A DNA stretch of 5,237 nt from contig CALHIW010000038.1 of assembly GCA_938030905.1 (NCBI GenBank), positions 1 to 5,237 on the forward strand, read 5' to 3'. Under the pieces are notes generated by a model. It saw nothing but the letters and a program-made list of their open reading frames with translations, did no database searches and was not told the DNA's origin. Below, piece after piece: positions 1 through 4,260 of this stretch. Each line of letters begins with the position of its first letter. The stretch's first letter is position 1. The position numbers and the translations under genes were made by a program. The stretch comes from Candidatus Methanomethylicia archaeon (GTDB lineage Archaea > Thermoproteota > Methanomethylicia > CALHIW01).

Positions 1-1869
1 AAGATTACAAATATATATCAGCTATCTCCCTCTATTTTCATTATTAAAGTTCACAGTTCAAAGCATGGAACTCTTGAAGTATTAATTGATTCTAAAAGAA
101 GAATTAATATAACGAAGTATTCATACCCCAAGCCTAGTAAGCCTACACCTAAGTGTCTAGCATTAAGAAGATTAATTAGAGGTTCTATTGTAAGAAGTAT
201 TGAGCAAATAGATCTTGAAAGAGTAATTGTACTAACTCTCTTTAAAAATTATGAACCCTATAAACTGATACTTGAAATATTCAATAGTGGAAACATAATA
301 CTTGAAAGAAATGGAAGGATAGTGTGGATTCTTAAAAGTAGAAGTGTTGGAAATCGAAAGCTGGAAGCTGGGCTTCCCTATATTCCTCCACGGAGGATTA
401 AAGATATTAATAGTTTAACACCTGAAGATTTTAGAAATACTGATAATCCATTAGCTAACTTTCTTCTTACACATGTAGGACTACCTATAGAGCTAACTAG
501 AGAAATACTATACAGGCTAAATTTAGACCCTAACATTAAAGCTAGTGAAGTCTCTGAAAATCAGATAACTCGATTACTCGATGAAGTTAGAAAGCTACTT
601 AATGAGGAAGCTAATCCAAACACTGTAGAGACAGATAAAGGATTAACTATTCACCCCATACTCTTCAAATCCGAGTCTGGTAATGTAAAGCTATATAAAA
701 CATTTAATGAAGCTGTAGATGAGTACTTTAAAAATATTACAAGTATGGAGATTTATGAGGCTAGACTTGGAGGTATTAGAGATGAAGCTGGAAGATTAAG
801 ATCTACAATTAAAACTCAAGAAGCTAAAATAGCTGAACGCTATGAGGAGGCAAGGAAACTAAGATTTCAAGCTGAAAGGCTGAAAGCCAATTTAAACATA
901 ATTAATGAATTATTAGAATGTTTAAGGAAATATATTGATGATTATGGATGGAACAGTCTTGCTAAAGATGTTAGAAATAAAGCCGCTAAACCACCACTAA
1001 ATATTATTAGAAGCATTGATTTGAAAAATAGAATTGTTAAGATTGAGGTTGATGGTGAGTTAATACCCATTATAGCTAATAAATCCCCATATAAAAGCAT
1101 AGAAGCTCTATATCTTAAAGCAAAAGAGATTGAAGAGAAAAATAGAAGAGGTGAGGAAGCCTTAAAAATTCTTAGAGAAAAACTGAAAGCTCTTGAAGAT
1201 AGAATTGAGAAGGAGGTTGAAGTTAAAGCATTTAGGAGAAATAAGGCATGGTATGAAAAGTTTTACTGGTTCATATCATCTGAAGGATTTCTCGTAATAG
1301 CTGGTAGAGATGCTACGCAAAACGAGGTTTTATATAGGAAATATATTGAGGCACACGATATAGTATTACATGCAGATATTCATGGCTCACCATTAACAAT
1401 AGTGAAAACACAGGGTAAACAAGTAGGAGAACAAACACTTACTGAAGCATCAATATTTACAGCTTCATATTCGAAGGCATGGAGGGAGAATATGATTGTT
1501 GATGTTTACTGGATATATCCAAATCAAATATCTAAAACCCCACCTTCAGGAACATATTTAAGGAAGGGGAGCTTCATAATTACTGGACGTAAAAACTATG
1601 TTAAAGTACCTGAAATTAAGATATCAATTGGATTGGTTAAAAACGAACATATAAATATAATATATGGACCTGAATCAGCAATACGTTCTAAAACAAGATT
1701 CTATGTTTCAATATCTCCCGGAAATATTAATGTTGAAGCTATATCAAAAATAGTTAAGAAGCTACTCATGGAGAAGGTGGAGCCAAGCCTTAAGGATGAG
1801 TTAAACAGCATTCCTGAAGATGAAATAAAAACACTAATACCTGGAAAAGCCTCAATTATGCATAGCTAG
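1..1869 (+). CDS. rqcH: NFACT-family ribosome quality-control protein (RqcH/Tae2/NEMF homolog), 5' partial
   Basis: The frame is open from base 1 without a stop, giving 622 residues; the true start lies before the window and probably about 20-30 residues are missing. The internal GTG at 322 is not the start, because residues 1-107 already match the NFACT-N domain (KITNIYQ opening, ALRRLIRG at about 56-63, GNIILERNG near 97-105). After NFACT-N come a helical segment (about 150-200), two long charged coiled-coil segments (about 248-314 and 367-410), and a clear NFACT-R domain (DUF814) at about 412-534 with GRDATQNE (435-442), HADIHGSP (457-464), a SKAW motif and GSFIITGRKNY. Family members bind peptidyl-tRNA-blocked large ribosomal subunits, and in bacteria and yeast they direct C-terminal tailing of stalled nascent chains. 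The archaeal forms usually lack NFACT-C, as here. Odd point: the family D-R motif in NFACT-N reads E73-R74. The family call is very secure; activity is inferred. Confidence 0.95.
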   Translation, partial: KITNIYQLSPSIFIIKVHSSKHGTLEVLIDSKRRINITKYSYPKPSKPTPKCLALRRLIRGSIVRSIEQIDLERVIVLTLFKNYEPYKLILEIFNSGNIILERNGRIVWILKSRSVGNRKLEAGLPYIPPRRIKDINSLTPEDFRNTDNPLANFLLTHVGLPIELTREILYRLNLDPNIKASEVSENQITRLLDEVRKLLNEEANPNTVETDKGLTIHPILFKSESGNVKLYKTFNEAVDEYFKNITSMEIYEARLGGIRDEAGRLRSTIKTQEAKIAERYEEARKLRFQAERLKANLNIINELLECLRKYIDDYGWNSLAKDVRNKAAKPPLNIIRSIDLKNRIVKIEVDGELIPIIANKSPYKSIEALYLKAKEIEEKNRRGEEALKILREKLKALEDRIEKEVEVKAFRRNKAWYEKFYWFISSEGFLVIAGRDATQNEVLYRKYIEAHDIVLHADIHGSPLTIVKTQGKQVGEQTLTEASIFTASYSKAWRENMIVDVYWIYPNQISKTPPSGTYLRKGSFIITGRKNYVKVPEIKISIGLVKNEHINIIYGPESAIRSKTRFYVSISPGNINVEAISKIVKKLLMEKVEPSLKDELNSIPEDEIKTLIPGKASIMHS

Positions 1870-1884
1870 TTACAATACTTATCT

Positions 1885-1899
1885 AGAAAAATATAAATA
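1885..1899 (+). promoter_or_regulatory. BRE/TATA promoter of the CBS-zinc ribbon gene
   Basis: A purine-rich AGAAAA segment (1885-1890) runs into an AT-only TATA-like box, AAATATAAATA (1889-1899). Transcription would be expected about 25 bases downstream, near 1919-1922, only a few bases before the ATG at 1927. No Shine-Dalgarno motif precedes that ATG, which fits a leaderless archaeal mRNA. The spacing supports an independent promoter for this gene rather than read-through alone from the NFACT gene ending at 1869. Confidence 0.6.
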
Positions 1900-1926
1900 A
1901 CATCTCTCTATACTTATTTAGATAAT

Positions 1927-2499
1927 ATGGCCTCTATTAAACCAAGACTTCTTGTTAAGGATGTTATGACTAGAAGCATCATATCCATTTCACCTAAAGC
2001 CTCCATCACTGAAGCTGCAAGAATTATGGGTGAAAGAGATATTGGAGGTGTACTTGTAATTGATGAAAGTAAGCCTGTCGGAATGTTGACTGAAAGAGAT
2101 ATTGTTAGAAGAGTTGTTGCGCAAGGGTTAAATCCATCAAATACTAAAGTTGAGGAGGCTATGTCCACTCCACTATTCTTTATAGATGCAGATGCTGAAA
2201 TTTCAGATGCTGCAAGGCTTATGGCTACCGAGAATATTAGACGTCTACCAGTAATGGATAAAGGTAAGCTTGTAGGAATATTAACAACATATGATATTCT
2301 TACAATAGCTCCAGATCTATTTGATACTTTATCAGTACTTAAAGAACAGCCTAAATATAAAAAGTCTAAATCTGGAAGTGATGATTTTATGATTGGATGG
2401 TGTGATAGCTGTAGTGAATGGTCTGATGATTTAAGGGAGGTTGATGGTCAATATCTATGTAGTGAATGCTATTTTGAGCATGTAGGCTCAGAAATGTAG
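1927..2499 (+). CDS. Tandem CBS-domain protein with C-terminal zinc ribbon
   Basis: This 190-residue soluble protein has two CBS domains, at about residues 10-66 (opening with the KDVMT signature) and about 76-130. Each ends in the ribose-phosphate-binding type motif G-x-L-T-x-x-D (GMLTERD 52-58; GILTTYD 117-123), so binding of an adenosine-type ligand such as AMP, ATP or SAM is plausible. A short charged linker follows, then four cysteines as CDSC (159-162) and CSEC (178-181), spaced like a small zinc ribbon. CBS pairs generally sense cellular energy or nucleotide state; a zinc ribbon fused to them suggests a nucleic-acid- or protein-binding output, but no target can be read from the sequence. 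The ATG at 1927 is chosen because it sits just downstream of the TATA box and immediately before the first CBS domain. The next gene starts 74 bases downstream on the same strand, so co-transcription is possible. Domain calls are firm; physiological role unknown. Confidence 0.9.
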   Translation: MASIKPRLLVKDVMTRSIISISPKASITEAARIMGERDIGGVLVIDESKPVGMLTERDIVRRVVAQGLNPSNTKVEEAMSTPLFFIDADAEISDAARLMATENIRRLPVMDKGKLVGILTTYDILTIAPDLFDTLSVLKEQPKYKKSKSGSDDFMIGWCDSCSEWSDDLREVDGQYLCSECYFEHVGSEM

Positions 2500-2558
2500 A
2501 TATGAATGGCTTTTACAACTCATCAAAATTAAGCTCAGCGTTAAACCATGAAATTATC

Positions 2559-2562
2559 AGGT
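2559..2562 (+). promoter_or_regulatory. Weak AGGT ribosome-binding site candidate
   Basis: AGGT, complementary to the CACCT core at the archaeal 16S rRNA 3' end, lies 11 bases before the ATG at 2574. It is short and somewhat far from the start, so it only mildly supports translation from a leadered or bicistronic mRNA. I see no convincing TATA box at the distance needed for a leaderless transcript of this gene. Confidence 0.25.
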
Positions 2563-2573
2563 ATTATTGAAGT

Positions 2574-3068
2574 ATGTCTGATCCTATATTCATAGTTGAT
2601 GGAATGCTTGGCAATCTTGCTAGATGGCTTAGAATACTTGGATACGATACTATGTATTGCCCCCTCTCAGACAATATAATATTAGAGAAAGCAGAGAGCG
2701 AGAAGCGAATACTGCTGACTAAAGATAAAGCTTTATTTAGAAGTGCTATTAGGAAAGGGGTTAAATCGATGCTTATAGATGGCGGGGATATTGTAGATAT
2801 CCTACTAAACATTGCCTTAACTTTAAATATTAGAGTTAAGCCTCAAAAAACATCACGCTGCCCAATTTGTAATGGGCATCTTAATGAGGTTGAAAGCAAT
2901 AATGTAATAAATCTTGTTCCAAAAAATATCCTCAGTAAAAACAGTGTTTTCTGGATTTGTAGAAGTTGTGGAAAGGTCTACTGGCATGGCTCACATTGGA
3001 GATTAATAGCATCAACACTAAGCAGGGTAGATAAAATGATTAAAGACGTTAATAAAGCCAAAATTTAG
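2574..3068 (+). CDS. Mut7-C (DUF82) PIN-like RNase-domain protein with zinc ribbon
   Basis: This 164-residue protein matches the stand-alone archaeal Mut7-C family along its length. The N-terminal half has the family opening FIVDGMLGNLARWLRILGYDT (acidic D9; L-ARWLR at 15-20), then LLTKD (47-51, the usual LLTRD with a conserved Asp) and an acidic cluster IDGGDIVD (68-75). These are the acidic positions expected of a PIN-like nuclease active site. The C-terminal half is a zinc ribbon with C96-x2-C99 and C129-x2-C132, followed by the family hallmark G-K-V-Y-W-H-G-S-H-W (133-142). The Mut7-C fold is predicted to be a metal-dependent RNase, named from the C-terminus of the animal exonuclease Mut-7; the archaeal substrate is not established to my knowledge. 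It follows the CBS gene by 74 bases on the same strand and could share its transcript. All key residues appear intact and the length is typical. Confidence 0.92.
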   Translation: MSDPIFIVDGMLGNLARWLRILGYDTMYCPLSDNIILEKAESEKRILLTKDKALFRSAIRKGVKSMLIDGGDIVDILLNIALTLNIRVKPQKTSRCPICNGHLNEVESNNVINLVPKNILSKNSVFWICRSCGKVYWHGSHWRLIASTLSRVDKMIKDVNKAKI

Positions 3069-3118
3069 TTTCCACATTAGCATACTAGAGAACTCATCTT
3101 GAAACTAGACTGAAATGG

Positions 3119-3134
3119 ATTTTATTTGATTGTT
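3119..3134 (+). terminator. T-rich stretch after the Mut7-C gene, possible archaeal terminator
   Basis: About 50 bases after the stop codon at 3068 there is a T-rich stretch (ATTTTATTTG followed by ATTGTT). Archaeal RNA polymerase often terminates at T-rich tracts without a hairpin. The run is short and interrupted, so this is only a candidate 3' end for the CBS/Mut7-C transcription unit. Confidence 0.2.
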
Positions 3135-3208
3135 AAGGAGATCTTTCTACTGTGTATCTGTCTTTAATCTTCTTGCTAATCCGTCTTTCTCGAAATGGTA
3201 TGCATGAT

Positions 3209-3355
3209 TCAACTCAAAATGCTTACAATGTCTAAGAATTCCACAGCACCTAGCAGATGCTTAGAAGAGTAAGGCATGACTGGTCTACCCCAACCATGCT
3301 TCAAACCTTCCCTAGAAACAATACAGTCCTCAACCAGTGCTTTAGATGGCTGTAA
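3209..3355 (-). pseudogene. Possible gene remnant, 48-codon minus-strand frame
   Basis: Between stops on the minus strand, 48 codons read through with a C-terminal part containing HGWGRPVMPYSSKH. There is no ATG at its upstream end. A second minus-strand frame in another phase (43 codons, containing FKSRWLMNSWLYVLNS) overlaps its upstream end, as expected for a frameshifted remnant. The WGRPV-P stretch faintly recalls the low-complexity C-terminal tails of some crenarchaeal IS200/IS605 TnpB proteins, but I see neither the TnpB zinc finger nor its catalytic motifs. It may equally be chance open sequence in a higher-GC noncoding region. Confidence 0.2.
3272..3301. repeat. Imperfect inverted repeat / hairpin
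   Basis: AGGCATG (3272-3278) pairs with CATGCTT (3295-3301), seven base pairs including one G-T pair. Inside it a symmetric 2x2 AC/AC internal loop is followed by TGG/CCA pairing around a six-base loop. The hairpin lies in the most GC-rich part of the gene-free region. It could be part of a structured RNA or a mobile-element subterminal hairpin. Confidence 0.4.
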
Positions 3356-3567
3356 CTATTCAACACGTAAAGCCAGCTATTCATGAGCCACCTAGACTTA
3401 AAACCCTCCCCACCAAACAACACCACCAAAACCTATAAACTCAAACCACAATCACCAGAAATATTTAGCCTATTCAAATCTAGTTTTAAGATAAGTTCAG
3501 AAATGATGTTCCCCCTAAAGCAATGATTTGACATATCATCATAAGCTTTAAAACTCTATTAGTATTC

Positions 3568-3583
3568 AGGAAAACTTATATAT
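3568..3583 (+). promoter_or_regulatory. Strong BRE/TATA promoter of the AMMECR1 gene
   Basis: GGAAAA (3569-3574, BRE-like) directly precedes CTTATATA (3575-3582), close to the archaeal consensus for a BRE followed by a TATA box. The TATA centre near 3579-3580 predicts a transcription start about 26 bases downstream, near 3604-3606. That leaves a leader of about 10 bases before the ATG at 3615, or none if translation begins at the GTG at 3606. Confidence 0.75.
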
Positions 3584-3593
3584 CCTTAGGATA
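3581..3593. promoter_or_regulatory. Perfect 13-base dyad overlapping the TATA box, operator candidate
   Basis: TATCCT-T-AGGATA is a perfect inverted repeat with six-base arms and a single central base. It starts inside the downstream edge of the TATA box and covers about -24 to -12 relative to the predicted transcription start. A dimeric regulator bound here would compete with TBP/TFB, so repression is the natural inference. The regulator is unknown. Confidence 0.45.
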
Positions 3594-3605
3594 CTGTCTA
3601 TACAG
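3594..3605. promoter_or_regulatory. Second dyad between TATA box and start
   Basis: CTGT-CTAT-ACAG is an inverted repeat with four-base arms immediately after the 13-base dyad and ending at the predicted transcription start. On its own it is short enough to be chance; its direct abutment to the longer dyad makes a composite operator worth considering. Confidence 0.25.
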
Positions 3606-3608
3606 GTG
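3604..3608 (+). promoter_or_regulatory. AGGTG ribosome-binding site for the AMMECR1 gene
   Basis: AGGTG is complementary to the CACCT of the archaeal anti-Shine-Dalgarno sequence and lies six bases before the ATG at 3615. It is the main reason for preferring 3615 over the GTG at 3606, which falls inside this motif. Because the predicted transcription start is almost at the same place, the motif would sit at the extreme 5' end of the mRNA. Confidence 0.4.
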
Positions 3609-3614
3609 TACATA

Positions 3615-4253
3615 ATGTTAAGTGAGGGTGATGGTGTTTTTCTCATATCTCTTGCTAGACGAGCTGTTGAAACGTACTTGAAGCATGGGTATAAAATTTC
3701 CCCTCCTAAAGATACTCCAGAGCATTTAATGGAGAAAATGGGTGTGTTTGTCACTATTGAGAGAATATATTTTGTTAGGGGTCAACGTAGAAAGGAGCTT
3801 AGAGGATGTATTGGATATCCTGAACCTATTCTACCATTAGCTGAGGCAACAATAGATAGCGCGTTAAATGCTGCATTTAATGATCCTCGCTTCAACCCTT
3901 TAAAGGAAGGTGAGCTTAATAAAGTTATTTTTGAATTAAGTGTTTTAACACCACCTAAATTACTAAGTGTAAGTAGACCTGAAGAATATCCAAGAATAAT
4001 AAAGGTTGGAAGAGATGGTTTAATTGTTGAAAGAGCATTTTATAAAGGCCTACTTCTACCACAAGTTGCTGTTGAATGGGGGTGGGATGAGGAAACATTC
4101 CTTGCTGAAGTATGTCTTAAAGCTGGTTTACCCCCAGATGCATGGCTTCTTAAAGGGACTAAGATCTATGTTTTTCAAGCTGAAATATTTACTGAGCTTG
4201 AGCCAAATGGACATGTAATAAAAATGGATATATCTAGGGGTATTGAAAAATAG
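3615..4253 (+). CDS. AMMECR1-domain protein
   Basis: This 212-residue protein is a full-length archaeal AMMECR1-domain protein, resembling Pyrococcus PH0010 over essentially its whole length. Visible family landmarks are the N-terminal helix with LARRAVETYL, PPKDTPEHLMEKMGVFVT, the invariant LRGCIGYPEP motif (62-71), NDPRF (89-93), FELSVLTPP, GRDGLIVE (132-139), LLLPQVAVEWGWD (146-158) and the AEIF strand near the C-terminus. The LRGCIG loop lines the conserved pocket and is thought to be the functional site, but the biochemical activity of the family is not firmly established. In many prokaryotes AMMECR1 is found with MEMO and a radical-SAM partner; neither is next to it here. The start is ATG 3615 (AGGTG upstream); GTG 3606 would add three residues (M-Y-I), match the M-Y opening of PH0010, and make the mRNA leaderless. 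The gene has its own promoter with possible operators and ends exactly where the convergent ThiI-like gene ends. Confidence 0.95.
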   Translation: MLSEGDGVFLISLARRAVETYLKHGYKISPPKDTPEHLMEKMGVFVTIERIYFVRGQRRKELRGCIGYPEPILPLAEATIDSALNAAFNDPRFNPLKEGELNKVIFELSVLTPPKLLSVSRPEEYPRIIKVGRDGLIVERAFYKGLLLPQVAVEWGWDEETFLAEVCLKAGLPPDAWLLKGTKIYVFQAEIFTELEPNGHVIKMDISRGIEK

Positions 4254-4260
4254 TTATTTT
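4246..4260. terminator. Back-to-back T tracts at the convergent gene ends
   Basis: At the abutting stop codons the + strand reads TTATTTT (4254-4260) just after the AMMECR1 stop, and the minus strand reads TTTTT (4250-4246) just after the ThiI-like stop. Both are short T tracts of the kind at which archaeal RNA polymerase can terminate. If used, each transcript would stop inside or just at the end of the opposing gene. There is no separate spacer for a terminator. Confidence 0.3.

Larger units (their letters stand above)
3069..3605. other. 537-base gene-free region with anomalous composition
   Basis: I find no open frame here with recognisable protein similarity. By hand count, 3241-3460 is about 45% GC (99 of 220), whereas sampled coding rows nearby are about 25-35%. 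This is the reverse of the usual pattern of AT-richer spacers. The region holds a hairpin (3272-3301), a 62-base tract without G on the + strand (3396-3457), a 48-codon stop-bounded minus frame (3212-3355), an overlapping 43-codon minus frame in another phase, and weak inverted repeats near 3503-3542. The last 40 bases are the promoter of the AMMECR1 gene. The most plausible readings are a decayed mobile element or gene, or an uncharacterised structured RNA. No tRNA, rRNA, CRISPR repeat, SRP RNA or RNase P RNA signature was recognised. Confidence 0.6.

Noticed and set aside
322..324. GTG at 322 as the start of the NFACT gene
   Set aside because: The same frame is open back to base 1 and the 107 residues before it match the NFACT-N domain, so the gene is cut by the window edge rather than starting here.
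1914..2168. Minus-strand open frame opposite the CBS gene
   Set aside because: It is the antisense image of a clear two-CBS protein, lacks recognisable domains and has no promoter.
2564..2812. Minus-strand open frame opposite the Mut7-C gene
   Set aside because: Antisense shadow of a well-conserved gene; serine- and isoleucine-rich composition typical of reverse-strand readings.
3201..3220. Possible tRNA T-loop (GATTCAACTC)
   Set aside because: It does not match the GTTCRANYC T-loop, and no acceptor or anticodon stems can be formed around it.
3346..3438. 30-codon plus-strand frame starting with ATG in the gene-free region
   Set aside because: It has no TATA box at the right distance, no ribosome-binding site and no recognisable similarity, and its Pro/Thr/Lys/His-rich end simply reflects the G-free tract.
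3501..3545. Possible C/D box sRNA (ATGATGT near 3503)
   Set aside because: The C box is imperfect and no CTGA D box follows at a suitable distance. Only weak ATGAT/ATCAT inverted repeats remain.
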